From positions 62,001-126,000 of the forward strand of contig JAHHHT010000024.1 of assembly GCA_019359235.1 (NCBI GenBank): 64,000 bases of DNA, in the 5' to 3' direction. This DNA comes from Oscillatoria princeps RMCB-10 (lineage in GTDB: Bacteria; Cyanobacteriota; Cyanobacteriia; Cyanobacteriales; Oscillatoriaceae). The notes under the pieces were generated by a model, which had not been told where the DNA came from, made no database searches, and saw only the letters and a program-made list of their open reading frames with translations. Shown here one piece after another: positions 35,848 through 44,819 of the stretch. A program made the translations under genes and the position numbers. Each line of letters starts with the position of its first letter. Position 1 is the stretch's first letter.

Positions 35848-36138
35848 TCACAGGTACTTCTCCTTTAATGCTTCCCATCGGGCTTGGTCGGGGTCAAAGT
35901 CAGGGGAAACGGGTTTAGCCTTGGCGAGCCAATCCCTGAAAATCTTAGTCCTGCAGGGGAAATTTTGAGTTTCAGGCTGTTCGCCTGCCGGTGCCGGTCG
36001 GGGGTGACTCGCCTCACCGGCATTTTCAACTTCCTGCAAAACGATCACTTCTACATCTCCAGGAGGTAGGTGGAGCGGTTCTGCAAGAATCAAGTTGCCG
36101 GTACTGTCAATTGTTCCTTTCAGTTTGTAGGCTTGCAT
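35848..36138 (-). CDS. Antitoxin-like small protein (DUF104/AF2212-type start)
   Basis: 96 residues. MQAYKLKGTIDSTGNLILAE, PLHLPPGDVEVIVLQ is the beta-rich N-terminus seen in cyanobacterial VapB-like/DUF104 antitoxins; a variable Pro/Glu linker follows, then a helical tail FRDWLAKAKPVSPDFDPDQA, RWEALKEKYL. No PIN or other toxin gene follows: downstream is a GGGCTTTAGCCC array and spacer. It is thus either solitary or its partner was lost. Confidence 0.65.
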   Translation of the reverse strand: MQAYKLKGTIDSTGNLILAEPLHLPPGDVEVIVLQEVENAGEASHPRPAPAGEQPETQNFPCRTKIFRDWLAKAKPVSPDFDPDQARWEALKEKYL

Positions 36139-36161
36139 GATTCAATCCGTCCTTGGGTTCT

Positions 36162-36267
36162 AAAGTTTGTAGTAGGGCTTTAGCCCTAAAGTTTGTAGTA
36201 GGGCTTTAGCCCTAAAGTTTGTAGTAGGGCTTTAGCCCTAAAGTTTGTAGTGGGGCTTTAGCCCTAC
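36162..36267. repeat. Four-copy GGGCTTTAGCCC array
   Basis: Units of about 26 bp starting GTTTGTAGTAGGGCTTTAGC; the last reads GTAGTGGGGC. The array lies directly upstream of the antitoxin-like gene, between it and the nucleotidyltransferase relic. Confidence 0.88.
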
Positions 36268-36298
36268 CGGCTCTCTTGCCGGCTGTATCTATTATAGA

Positions 36299-36593
36299 CT
36301 ATTGCCTGCCGATATAGTCTTGAATTTGCTGCATGTGGTCAATCAGGTCGCTGTTACTCTGGAGAATTTGCCCCAAGGGATAGTAGAGGTCGAATTCTCC
36401 CCAACTGTTTGGCGCTGGGTTGGGGTCGTCGCCGGTGAGGATTGCTAAATCCCAGTCACTCCCTTGCGCCGGCGGTTCCTTTTGCGCGGGAGCAGAATAA
36501 AACCAGGAGTTTCAGGTTGGGGATAGTTTGGGCAATTTGGGCGGCGATTTGGGAGCGGGTTTCTGGTTTGAATGGGTCGGAATTTTGCATCAT
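36299..36593 (-). pseudogene. Frameshifted MNT-type nucleotidyltransferase
   Basis: Reading the minus strand from ATG 36593 gives MMQNSDPFKPETRSQIAAQI, LKLLVLFCSRAKGTAGAR and then TGA; shifting one base restores SDWDLAILTGDD, NSWGEFDLYYPLGQIL and ends with TAG at 36299. Together they make the GSRARG-SDxDLAI signature of minimal nucleotidyltransferases (MntA antitoxin/KNTase fold), with Cys in place of the first Gly. Length 295 bases is one more than a whole number of codons. It is too broken to appear as one open frame. Confidence 0.75.
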
Positions 36594-36611
36594 TATTCAA
36601 GTTTAGGGCAC

Positions 36612-36870
36612 CGGAGTTCGGACGATGGAGCTCGGACGATGGAGCTCTGAGCTCGGACGATGGAGCTCTGAGCTCGGACGATGGAGCTCTGAGCTCGACC
36701 GATGGAGCTCTGAGCTCGACCGATGGAGCTCTGAGCTCGACCGATGGAGCTCTGAGCTCGACCGATGGAGCTCTGAGCTCGACCGATGGAGCTCCGAGCT
36801 CGACTGATGGAGCTCCGAGCTCGGACGATGGAGTTCAGAGCTCGACTGATGGAGCTCCGAGCTCGGACGA
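36612..36870. repeat. 21-bp tandem repeat, about 12 units, GAGCTC-rich
   Basis: Unit GATGGAGCTCTGAGCTCGAC (plus one base) with variants GGACGATGG, GACCGATGG and GACTGATGG; the first interval is 15 bp and the rest 21 bp. Each unit holds palindromic GAGCTC twice. As 21 is a multiple of three the array is open in several frames on both strands: SSTDGAL on plus, RARSSIS on minus. It abuts the kinase fragment exactly after its HRDIKPANLI motif. Confidence 0.95.
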
Positions 36871-37319
36871 TTAAATTAGCCGGTTTGATGTCGCGGTGGA
36901 TGACATTCTGCCGGTGGACTTCTGCCAGCACCGGCAAGATGTCGCGCAAAAGCGCAATCGCACCAGCTTCGGTAAAATGCCGGCGCGAGCGCGAACTCTT
37001 GGTCTAGGGGCTGGCCCTCTATAAACTCCTCAACCAGATAGAACTGACTCTCTTGCTCAAAGTGAGCCAGCAGGCGGGGAATCCGGTCGTGGTGGCCCAG
37101 CCGGTATAGCGTTTCTGCCTCGCGGTCAAATAAGCGTTTGGCCACCTGTAGCGTTGCCGGATCGCTGGGTTTTGGCTTGAGTTGCTTGACGACACACAGG
37201 GGGTTTCCGGGTAGATGAGTGTCTTGCGCCAGAAAAGTCTGGCCAAATCCGCCGCCGCCCAGGTGTCTGACCACCTGATAGCGACCGGCTAGTGTGGTTT
37301 CCGTCATAGGATACCGCAT
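36868..37319 (-). pseudogene. Ser/Thr protein kinase N-terminal fragment, frameshifted and truncated
   Basis: From ATG 37319: LAGRYQVVRHLGGGGFGQTF, LAQDTHLPG, CVVKQLKP (catalytic Lys), HHDRIPRLLAHFEQESQFYL, VEEFIEGQPL. After about residue 106 the reading continues in another frame: RDILPVLAEVHRQNVIHRDI, KPANLIV (catalytic loop HRDxKPAN). Then the sequence passes into the 21-bp repeat array and stops, so the DFG motif and C-lobe are absent. It is a relic of the cyanobacterial kinase type with GGGGFG glycine loop. Confidence 0.85.
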
Positions 37320-38280
37320 TTATTTTGCAGTGGAGTTTGCACCCACTATCCATACGAATCCACGGCGCTCTGTTTGCTTGGCTGCGGCGGCGGGAACCCT
37401 GCGATTGCGGGCGGGAGTCTTTGGGAGCAACTGGGGTGCGCGCAAAAAAAAATTATGAGCTTTAGAAGTAGGGTGCGTTCCCGGCAGGGAACGCACCTCT
37501 TGCAGCCATATTTACAAAAGTGAGACACTCCCCGACAGTCAGCGCTTGCCGGTTGAGCCGGCTGGGACTGCATATAGCGGTTGTCAGTACGCTTAAGAAA
37601 CCCGGTTTCTTTAAGAAACCGGGTTTCTCACTATATTTGGGGCGGGAGCATCCCGATTCCCGTAAATATACTGAATGGCAAAGGCGACCGATGCCGGTTT
37701 TTTCTCTCACCTCTCTCCCCCTCTCCCCTCAACCCTGAGTTGCGTAATATTTTTGCGTGCGTTGGGATGTCCCCTTGCGGGACTGGCGGCGGAAGTTCTA
37801 TAATTTAAGTAATTTTTCTGCCTTACTGTCAGCTGCATCCTTGTTTAAAACTCGCCCCAGTCCTTGTTTCCCGCAAGGAGAGCAATTCGTCACTCGGCAA
37901 GGAATGCCGTGCTTCTCACTCCGCCTGGTTGTCGCCCCAGTCGCTTCAGTAAAAACTTGGATGCCAGCCGGTTAAACTAGAGATGATTAGGTGATACCTC
38001 TGAGGTTCAGATCACATTTAATTCTGACGACAATCACCAAATGGCGTGACGAAAAACACTGTTAATTACGAGAAAGTAGATCAGACTGAAGACAGTTCAA
38101 GAGAGCCCTCGGTCGAAAAGACGAGGCACCTGGATAAATCAAAAGTAAATCAGGGAACTCTATAGGCAAGAGAGCTGTCTAATACCTGGGCTAACTCGGA
38201 AAGTTAAACCTAGAGACAGCGAAAAACATATACCGATTTTAGAAAAAAGACCGTCACCAATACCACTAAGGAGAATTATT
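37320..38280. other. Spacer of ~960 bp: palindromes, MITE copy and a long leader region
   Basis: GGTGCGTTCCC-GGCA-GGGAACGCACC lies at about 37471-37496. No gene is seen. The last ~280 bases before the lipoprotein (38000-38280) are A-rich and contain CCTCGGTC-GAAAA-GAC-GAGG near 38108-38128, so the transcript may start far upstream with a structured leader; I cannot match it to a known riboswitch. Confidence 0.45.
37573..37637. repeat. TATAGCGGTT element, shortened copy
   Basis: Starts TATAGCGGTTGTCAGTACGC, then AAGAAACCCGGTTTCTTTAA and GAAACCGGGTTTCTCACTATA. Same family as 55370-55465 but with a worn right end. Confidence 0.7.
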
Positions 38281-38490
38281 ATGTCCCGCCATACTTCCCT
38301 AGCGCTCGCGATTACTTTAGCCCTGGCCGCAGCAGGCTGCACTTCTTCTGTTTCGACTAGAGCCGTCTCAGAAAAAACCCTCTATCAAGAACAGGCACTG
38401 CCCATTAGGGATACCTCACAAAATGCAGGGATGCAAGACTTTCTGAAGAAATTGTGCGAGCCCATTCCTTTTTGGCCTTGGTGTATTTAA
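38281..38490 (+). CDS. Small lipoprotein, unknown function
   Basis: 69 residues, with AAGGAG seven bases before ATG. Residues 1-20 form a type II signal peptide (LALAITLALAAAGC, lipobox AAGC with Cys20 as lipid site). The mature part is ~50 residues and ends FLKKLCEPIPFWPWCI, with two Cys that could bridge. It precedes the two-partner-secretion protein gene by 158 bases on the same strand. I know no family for it. Confidence 0.75.
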   Translation: MSRHTSLALAITLALAAAGCTSSVSTRAVSEKTLYQEQALPIRDTSQNAGMQDFLKKLCEPIPFWPWCI

Positions 38491-38648
38491 TAGGGAAGCC
38501 TGTAAGTAATAAATAAGAGTTGCATTCATTAGAGCGAGGGATTAGAAGCCCTCTCGCTCAATTCCAGTTCAAGTCTGAGGAAATTACTGATAGACAGAGA
38601 AAGCTCCCCCGATGTAGCATAGGGGTGCGTCAACCCACCCCTAATGGT

Positions 38649-41078
38649 ATGAAGCCCCCTGTTTACCGACTCCTGTGGCTAGCTGGGAATTGCGCTCTGT
38701 GCTGTCTCATTTCTGTCAACTCGGCGCGAGCGCAAATAGCAGCCGATGGCACCTTGCCCACCAGCGTCACCTCCTCGGATAGCGCCAACTTTACTGTCGG
38801 GGCAGGCAGTCGCGTGGGAAATAACCTGTTCCACAGCTTTCGGGAATTTTCCGTGCCGGCTGGTGGCTCGGCTTTTTTCAATAACGCCCCAGAGGTGCTC
38901 AATATCATCAGCCGCGTCACGGGTGGAAACATCTCCAGGATTGATGGCACCCTGAGAGCCAACGGCACCGCCAACCTATTTCTGCTCAATCCCAGTGGGG
39001 TGATATTTGGCCCCAATGCCAGCCTGGACATTGGCGGCTCCTTTTTTGCTTCTAGTGCCAACAGCCTCAAGTTTGCCGATGGCACCGAGTTCAGCGCCAC
39101 AAAATCCTCCTCAGCTCCGCCCCTGCTGACGGTTAGCGTTCCCACCGGCCTGCAATTTGGCTCCAATCCCGGGCCTGTCGTCAATCGCTCCCAGGCCACT
39201 GCAGTGAATTCACCCACAGGACAGCCGGTTGGCCTGCAGGTGCAGTCCGGTCAAACCTTGGCTCTCGCAGGGGGTGAAGTGCGTTTAGAGGGTGGTAATC
39301 TCACCGCTCCCGGAGGACGGATTGAGTTGGGGAGTGTGGGAGGCAACAGTTCAGTGAACCTGAACCCGAGCAATAGAGGTTTTGCTCTGAGCTATGAGGG
39401 GGTGCAAAATTTCCGAGACATTCACCTGTCTGGGGGGTCTGCGATTGACGTGACCAATTTCAGCCCTGTGGGAGGCAGTGGAGATGTCCGAGTCCAAGGC
39501 AGGCGCGTCACACTCACCGGTGGTTCGCAAATCGCCTCTTTTACAACAGGAGCGGTATCATCTGGCTCTATCGCAATAACGGCCTCAGAGTCAGTAGAAC
39601 TCACTGGTACTGGTATAAGAAGAGATCCAAGAGGAGATCTGCCGGTTCGCACCAACTTGACCACCACCACAATCGGTGATGGCAATGCCGGAGACTTGAC
39701 CATCAGCACCCGACGACTGATTGTCCGAGATGGTGCCGGAATATTCACAAGCTCTGTTGCGCTCCCGATGCAGACTCCTCAAGGTCGGGCGGGGAACTTG
39801 AGAGTGATGGCCTCCGAGTCGGTAGAACTCAGCGGTAGCTTGCCAACCTTGGGAGCCAGTGCATTAAGTGTTCAAACTAGAACGAATGGAGATGCCGGAA
39901 CTTTGGAAATTACCACCGGCAGGCTGATTCTCCGAGATGGAGCTGAGGTAACAGCTGCCACCCTTGGGACAGGTCGGGGAGGAACTGTAACAGTAGTGGC
40001 TTCGGAGTCTGTGGAGGTCAGTGGCACCAGCGCTGACAGTCAGGGTGAGGTTTTGCCCAGCCGGTTGAAAGCAACCAGTGCCAGCGCGGGCGATGCCGGC
40101 AACTTGACACTCACCACCGGCACCCTCACCGTCCGCAATGGCGCTGAAATCACCGTCAGTGGGACGGGAACGGGAGGGGCCGGCAACTTAGACATCCAAG
40201 CGAGCCGGCTTCAACTCGACACTGCCGGTCGCCTGAGAGCCGAAACCGCAGCCGGCAACAGGGGCAGCATTCAGCTTGACACCGGCAGCACACTCCTGCG
40301 CCGCAACAGTTCCATCACCACAGAAGCCACCGGCACGGCTTCCGGCGGCAACATCACCATCAGCACCGGCACCATCACCGCACTCGAAAATAGCAAAATC
40401 ATCGCCAGTGCCATCGGGGGTGCTGGGGGGAACATCCAGATCGACACCCGAGGCATCTTCCGGTCTCCCAACAGTGAAATCACGGCCAGTTCCCGGTTTG
40501 GAGTTTCCGGCACCGTCACCATCAGCAACCCAGAAGTAGACCCCAGTGCCGGATTAGTCGAATTGCCCTCTGCAGTGGAAGACCCCACCCAGCAAGTCGT
40601 CGTCGGATGCGCCGCCGATGAGGGCAACTCACTGACTGTTACCGGACGGGGCGGCTTGCCAGAAGACCCAACGGCCACTGTCAGAGGCCAGACCGTTTGG
40701 CGAGATTTGCAAGATTTTTCCCCACCCGCACAGAGCCGGCAAAATTCCTCACTGCCCAATCCCCAGTCGCCGGTGCCCCACGGCGTTGCAGCAAGACAGA
40801 ACTCACTCACCAAAACCCCCATCTCTCTCTCCCCCTCCCCGCTAGCGGGGAGGGGGTTGGGGGGTGGGGTTCTCCATCCCCGGACTGCGCAACCCCTGCC
40901 CAACCCCCAACCCCAACTGGTGGAAGCCACCGGCTGGGCCATCGACGCCCGAGGCAATGTGGAATTAGTGGCTTCTGTGCCGGCTGCCGGCTCTGCCCCG
41001 CACCGGCCACCAGACTGCCACACAGCCGATCGACAGGGCACCGCTCGCGCTCGGGAGGCGGTGTTACAACTTCCTTAA
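38649..41078 (+). CDS. Filamentous hemagglutinin-type exoprotein (TPS domain)
   Basis: 809 residues from ATG 38649, chosen because a signal peptide follows (LLWLAGNCALCCLISVNSAR, A-QIAADG); the frame extends upstream to 38520 without homology. Residues ~25-190 are the two-partner-secretion domain: NNLFHSFREFSVPAGGSAFF, LNIISRVTGGNISRIDGTLR, NLFLLNPSGVIFGPNASLDI and SFFASSANSLKF. The centre is beta-helix repeats (GDAGNLTLTTGTLTVRNGAE and similar). Near residue 725 the frame passes through a CCCCTCCCCGC repeat (SPSPLAGRGLGGGVLHPRTA), then resumes conserved VEATGWAIDARGNVELVA. A TpsB partner is not in the window. Confidence 0.88.
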   Translation: MKPPVYRLLWLAGNCALCCLISVNSARAQIAADGTLPTSVTSSDSANFTVGAGSRVGNNLFHSFREFSVPAGGSAFFNNAPEVLNIISRVTGGNISRIDGTLRANGTANLFLLNPSGVIFGPNASLDIGGSFFASSANSLKFADGTEFSATKSSSAPPLLTVSVPTGLQFGSNPGPVVNRSQATAVNSPTGQPVGLQVQSGQTLALAGGEVRLEGGNLTAPGGRIELGSVGGNSSVNLNPSNRGFALSYEGVQNFRDIHLSGGSAIDVTNFSPVGGSGDVRVQGRRVTLTGGSQIASFTTGAVSSGSIAITASESVELTGTGIRRDPRGDLPVRTNLTTTTIGDGNAGDLTISTRRLIVRDGAGIFTSSVALPMQTPQGRAGNLRVMASESVELSGSLPTLGASALSVQTRTNGDAGTLEITTGRLILRDGAEVTAATLGTGRGGTVTVVASESVEVSGTSADSQGEVLPSRLKATSASAGDAGNLTLTTGTLTVRNGAEITVSGTGTGGAGNLDIQASRLQLDTAGRLRAETAAGNRGSIQLDTGSTLLRRNSSITTEATGTASGGNITISTGTITALENSKIIASAIGGAGGNIQIDTRGIFRSPNSEITASSRFGVSGTVTISNPEVDPSAGLVELPSAVEDPTQQVVVGCAADEGNSLTVTGRGGLPEDPTATVRGQTVWRDLQDFSPPAQSRQNSSLPNPQSPVPHGVAARQNSLTKTPISLSPSPLAGRGLGGGVLHPRTAQPLPNPQPQLVEATGWAIDARGNVELVASVPAAGSAPHRPPDCHTADRQGTARAREAVLQLP
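40830..40873. repeat. CCCCTCCCCGC element inside the TPS exoprotein gene
   Basis: CCCCCTCCCCGC-TA-GCGGGGAGGGGG followed by TTGGGGGGTGGGGTTCT, identical in layout to spacer copies. It is in frame and adds about 20 residues without a stop. Confidence 0.85.
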
Positions 41079-41175
41079 AAATTTAAACAAAAACCCCACT
41101 TCCAGATGCGCCAGGTATTGGAGTATAATTGGAAATTATCCCCAACGCCTACTTGCTGGGAGCAAGGCCGGCTCT

Positions 41176-41901
41176 ATGGTAAAATTAGATCCGAAAATCC
41201 ACCTACCGACGAGCGAGGAACTGCCTTGCTCGGATGACACTCCTGTGGACAACGAAGACCAAAATTGGATTCCCAATTTCCTGTTATTCCTGCTGGAATT
41301 TATTTGGGGGAATCGCCAGGACTGGTATTTCGGGGCGGATATGGCGATTTATCACACCACTGGCGTCAGTCCGCTGGTGCCGGTTGTCCCCGACGGGTTC
41401 TTAAGTCTGGGCGTTGAGCGCCGCAAGGGCGGCAGCTCGCGCAAAAGTTATGTCCTTTGGGAAGAAAATAATATTCCTCCCATCTTTGTCGTAGAAATGG
41501 TTTCCCACACTTACGGGGGGGAATACGACACCAAAAAAGAAATTTATGCCAATTTAGGGGTGCTGTATTACCTGGTGTATAACCCGCAGTATTGGCGGCG
41601 GGACAGGCAGCAATCTTTTGAACTGTACCTGCTCGTCAGTGGCAGCTATCAACTGCAAATTGGAGAGCCTTTCTGGATGCCAGAAATCGGTTTGGGGATT
41701 GGGCGAGTGCAGTTGCAGGTGGGGGGATTGGAGCGAGAAGTGCTGTGCTGGTACGACCGGCAAGGCACTCGCTATCTGACCCCCTCTGAAGCCGAGCAAC
41801 AAGCGCGGCGGCAACTCGAAATTGAGCGGCGGCAACTGGAATTAGCCCAACAGCAACTGGAACGATACCGGCAGTTATTTGGAGAGTTACCAGAAGAGTA
41901 A
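41176..41901 (+). CDS. Uma2-family (DUF820) putative endonuclease
   Basis: 241 residues. YFGADMAIYHTTG, VVPDGFLSLGVERRKGGSSR, NNIPPIFVVEMVSHTYGGEY, DTKKEIYANLGVLYYLVYNP and the RHS beta segment carry the PD-(D/E)XK-like pattern of Uma2. The tail EAEQQARRQLEIERRQLELA, QQQLERYRQL is a coiled coil. It lies 97 bases after the TPS gene and ends 216 bases before my chosen start of the CHAT gene, all on one strand. A role in that system is not established; Uma2 genes often insert among other operons. Confidence 0.85.
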   Translation: MVKLDPKIHLPTSEELPCSDDTPVDNEDQNWIPNFLLFLLEFIWGNRQDWYFGADMAIYHTTGVSPLVPVVPDGFLSLGVERRKGGSSRKSYVLWEENNIPPIFVVEMVSHTYGGEYDTKKEIYANLGVLYYLVYNPQYWRRDRQQSFELYLLVSGSYQLQIGEPFWMPEIGLGIGRVQLQVGGLEREVLCWYDRQGTRYLTPSEAEQQARRQLEIERRQLELAQQQLERYRQLFGELPEE

Positions 41902-42023
41902 CAGAAATCCACAATGGCAATTATCCGCTGGTTACTGAGAAGCATTCACTCTGGCGCAAGGTTAGGGCGTGCGAGGCGTAAAGCCGAGCTAGCCCAACCG
42001 GCAGCGTTGCGCAGCAGAAAAAT

Positions 42024-42112
42024 GATGGAAACTTTTTCCACTCATCGAAAACCCCCTCTTACTCCCCCTCCCCGCGTGCGGGGAGGGGGTGGGGGGGTGG
42101 GGTTCTTGATCC
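42024..42112. repeat. Long-form CCCCTCCCCGC element upstream of the CHAT gene
   Basis: ATGATGGAAACTTTTTCCAC...CGAAAACCCCCT...CTCCCCGC-GTGC-GGGGAG...GGGGTGGGGTTCTT. The inverted copy at 53938-54023 shares the same parts, including GAAACTTTTTCCAC, showing the full element is about 90-100 bp. Confidence 0.75.
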
Positions 42113-42117
42113 CACAA

Positions 42118-44781
42118 ATGCGCAACGCCCAACCGGCCAGACTGTATTTTGTCGGGCTGGCATTGCTGGCCCTGCTTCTCGTGACTGCGGTGCTGCCGGC
42201 AATTGCCCGAGAGCCGGCGGAGCCGGCACAGGTGGCAGCTGCGCCGGTGTCAGCTGCGCCGCAACTGTTGCAACAGGGAAAACAGCTCTACCAAGGGGGA
42301 CGGTTTGTTGAAGCCGCCAGCCTCTGGCAGCAAGCAGCCATTGAATATGAAGCTGCCGGTGAATTGCTAAACCTCGCCCAAACCCTAAACTATCTGTCAC
42401 TGGCGTATCAAGACTTGGGAGAGTGGGAGCGAGGGCGAGCCGCAATAGAGAAAAGCCTGAATCTGCTGTCAAATCAGAGCCAGCGAGAGGGAAAGGGCGC
42501 GGCAATCCTAGGTCAAGCGCTCAACGCTTTTGGCCGGTTGCAACTGGCGACTGGACAGACAGAAGCGGCCTTAGAAACTTGGACAGCCGCCGAAGCCGCC
42601 TACCAGCGAGCGGGGAACCAGACCGGCAGGCTGGGAAGCCAGATTAACCAAGCCCAAGCCCTGCAATACCTGGGCCACTACCGGCAGGCAAAAACGCTGC
42701 TCGAAAAACTGCTCGATGAACTGCTCGCTCAGCCGGACACTGCCCTGAAAGCTGACGGATTGCGGAGTTTGGGCACAGTCCTGCAGCGAGTGGGAGATTT
42801 GCTGCGCTCGAAAGAAATCTTGGAGCAAAGTTGGGCGATTAGCCAGCGCCTCGGTGCCACTGCCGGCACTGGGGCGGCACTGCTGGGCATCGGCAATATT
42901 GCCAGAGACCTAGATCAATATGATGTGGCTCTGGCGTACTACCAGCAGGCGGCAAAAATGGCACAAGACCCTCTGGCCCGGGCGCAAGCGCAGCTCAACG
43001 AGCTCAGCCTGCTGGTGGCAACCGAAAAGTGGTCATCAGCCACCGCCCTCGTGCCGCAAATCGAGTCGCAGCTGTCTGAACTGCCGTCCTCTCGCGCCTC
43101 TGTTGACGCCCGGGTGAATCTGGCAGAAAGCCTGATGAAGCTGTCAGCCGGTGGGGGCGAAGCATTCGGGCAATTCACCTCTGAGAGCAAGCCAGCAGGT
43201 GCGGCCCTTCTGGCGTCGCCCTTGCAGGGGTTAGGGAACAAACAGCAAACGGCAACAGCCGGGCCGGCGGGGATAGCCAAGCTGCTAGCAACAGCCGTGC
43301 GAGAAGCCCGACAGCTGGGCGATCCGCGTTCCGAAGCGTCCGCTCTCAATCAACTGGCAAAGCTCTACGAACAGACCCAGCAGTGGGAAGAGGCCCAAAA
43401 CCTGGCCGAACTTTCGCTGCAAATTGCCCAGAAGATTGACGCGACGGATCTGGTGGCTCGCGCCGCTTGGCAGCTGGGCCGCACTCTCAAACAAAAGGGG
43501 GATATCGCTGGGGCGACTGCGGCTTATACTGAAGCAGTGAACGCGCTCGCTAGCCTGCGGAGTGACTTAGTGGCTATTAATCGCGAGGTTCAGTTTAACT
43601 TCAAAGAGAGTGTGGAGCCGGTTTACCGGGAACTGGTGAGCCTGCTGCTGCAACCGGGTGCCGGTGAAGCCAACCTCACGAAAGCTCGCCAGGTGATTGA
43701 AGCCCTGCAACTGGCGGAATTGGACAACTTCTTTAAAGACGCTTGCTTGGAAACTCATCCCGTGCGGGTGGAGGGGATTGACGCACAAGCTGCCGTCATC
43801 TATCCGATTATTTTGAGCGACCGGCTAGAAGTGATTGTGTCCCTGCCCAACGCACCCAGCCGCCACTACGCCACCCCACTCCCTGGCCCGGAAATCGAAA
43901 AAAATATTAAAAAATTATATTCTTCTCTTTATATAGGGTATTCTAGTAGTGAGCGACTGCGGCTTTCCCAGCAAGTTTACGACTGGCTGATCCGACCGGC
44001 TGAGGCGGATCTAGCCAGTCACGGCATAAAAACCCTGGTGTTTGTCCTGGATGGCGTCTTGCGCTCTTTGCCGATGGCAGCCCTTTACGACGGAAAGCAG
44101 TATCTCGTCGAGAAATACAGCGTCGCGATCAGCCCGGGGTTGCAGCTATTCCCACAGGGGCTGTCAAGAAATAAGCTAAAAGTCCTAGCGGTGGGGCTTG
44201 CCGAGGCACGTCAGGGGTTTTCCGCTTTGCCGGGAGTGGAGGCAGAAGTCAAACAAATTGCTGTCTTAGCGAATTCTAAGGTACTGCTGAACCGGCAGTT
44301 TACCCGCGCCAGTTTTAAAGACCAGATAAACGCAACAGCATTTCCAGTCGTTCACCTGGCCACCCACGGTCAATTCAGCTCCAATCCTGAAGAGACGTTT
44401 TTGCTCACTTGGGATGGCCGGATCGCGGTAAAAGATTTAGACGGCTTGCTGCAAGGGAGAGGGCAAGAGAATCTTAACCCCATTGAACTGCTGGTTTTAA
44501 GTGCCTGCCAAACTGCAGCCGGCGACGGGCGAGCCGCACTGGGATTGGCGGGATTCGCACTGCGGTCAGGGGCCAGAAGTACCTTGGCAACTCTGTGGGC
44601 GGTCAGCGACAAGTCCACGGCTGACTTGATGACGGAGTTTTACCAGAAGTTAACCCAGCCAGACCTGAATATTACCAAAGCGGAAGCCCTCCGTCAAGCT
44701 CAACTGGCCCTGCTGAAAAATCCGCAGTACAGCCATCCCTATTTTTGGGCCCCTTTTGTATTGGTGGGAAATTGGCTGTGA
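42118..44781 (+). CDS. TPR-CHAT protein (caspase-like protease domain)
   Basis: 887 residues from ATG 42118, directly after the repeat and before a membrane/signal segment (RLYFVGLALLALLLVTAVLP). An in-frame ATG at 41914 would add 68 residues, mostly encoded by a dispersed repeat, so I prefer 42118. About residues 35-480 are TPR-type helical repeats (LLQQGKQLYQGGRFVEAASL, LNYLSLAYQDLGEWERGRAA). The C-terminal ~280 residues are a CHAT domain with HLATHG (His codon 44365-44367) and LSACQTA (Cys codon 44506-44508), the caspase-type dyad, and ALGLAGFALRSGARSTLATL. Such proteins are proposed proteases in bacterial surveillance. Followed by DUF928 and CHASE2-kinase genes. Confidence 0.9.
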   Translation: MRNAQPARLYFVGLALLALLLVTAVLPAIAREPAEPAQVAAAPVSAAPQLLQQGKQLYQGGRFVEAASLWQQAAIEYEAAGELLNLAQTLNYLSLAYQDLGEWERGRAAIEKSLNLLSNQSQREGKGAAILGQALNAFGRLQLATGQTEAALETWTAAEAAYQRAGNQTGRLGSQINQAQALQYLGHYRQAKTLLEKLLDELLAQPDTALKADGLRSLGTVLQRVGDLLRSKEILEQSWAISQRLGATAGTGAALLGIGNIARDLDQYDVALAYYQQAAKMAQDPLARAQAQLNELSLLVATEKWSSATALVPQIESQLSELPSSRASVDARVNLAESLMKLSAGGGEAFGQFTSESKPAGAALLASPLQGLGNKQQTATAGPAGIAKLLATAVREARQLGDPRSEASALNQLAKLYEQTQQWEEAQNLAELSLQIAQKIDATDLVARAAWQLGRTLKQKGDIAGATAAYTEAVNALASLRSDLVAINREVQFNFKESVEPVYRELVSLLLQPGAGEANLTKARQVIEALQLAELDNFFKDACLETHPVRVEGIDAQAAVIYPIILSDRLEVIVSLPNAPSRHYATPLPGPEIEKNIKKLYSSLYIGYSSSERLRLSQQVYDWLIRPAEADLASHGIKTLVFVLDGVLRSLPMAALYDGKQYLVEKYSVAISPGLQLFPQGLSRNKLKVLAVGLAEARQGFSALPGVEAEVKQIAVLANSKVLLNRQFTRASFKDQINATAFPVVHLATHGQFSSNPEETFLLTWDGRIAVKDLDGLLQGRGQENLNPIELLVLSACQTAAGDGRAALGLAGFALRSGARSTLATLWAVSDKSTADLMTEFYQKLTQPDLNITKAEALRQAQLALLKNPQYSHPYFWAPFVLVGNWL

Positions 44782-44819
44782 GAGCTAAATTATTAACACT
44801 TTAACTGCGAGGTTTAATT

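Noticed and set aside
36612-36870. Long open frames on both strands (plus 36572-36874 and minus 36593-36949) as real proteins
   Set aside because: They are translations of a 21-bp tandem repeat with no stop codon; the only real coding signal is the kinase fragment at the minus-strand start.
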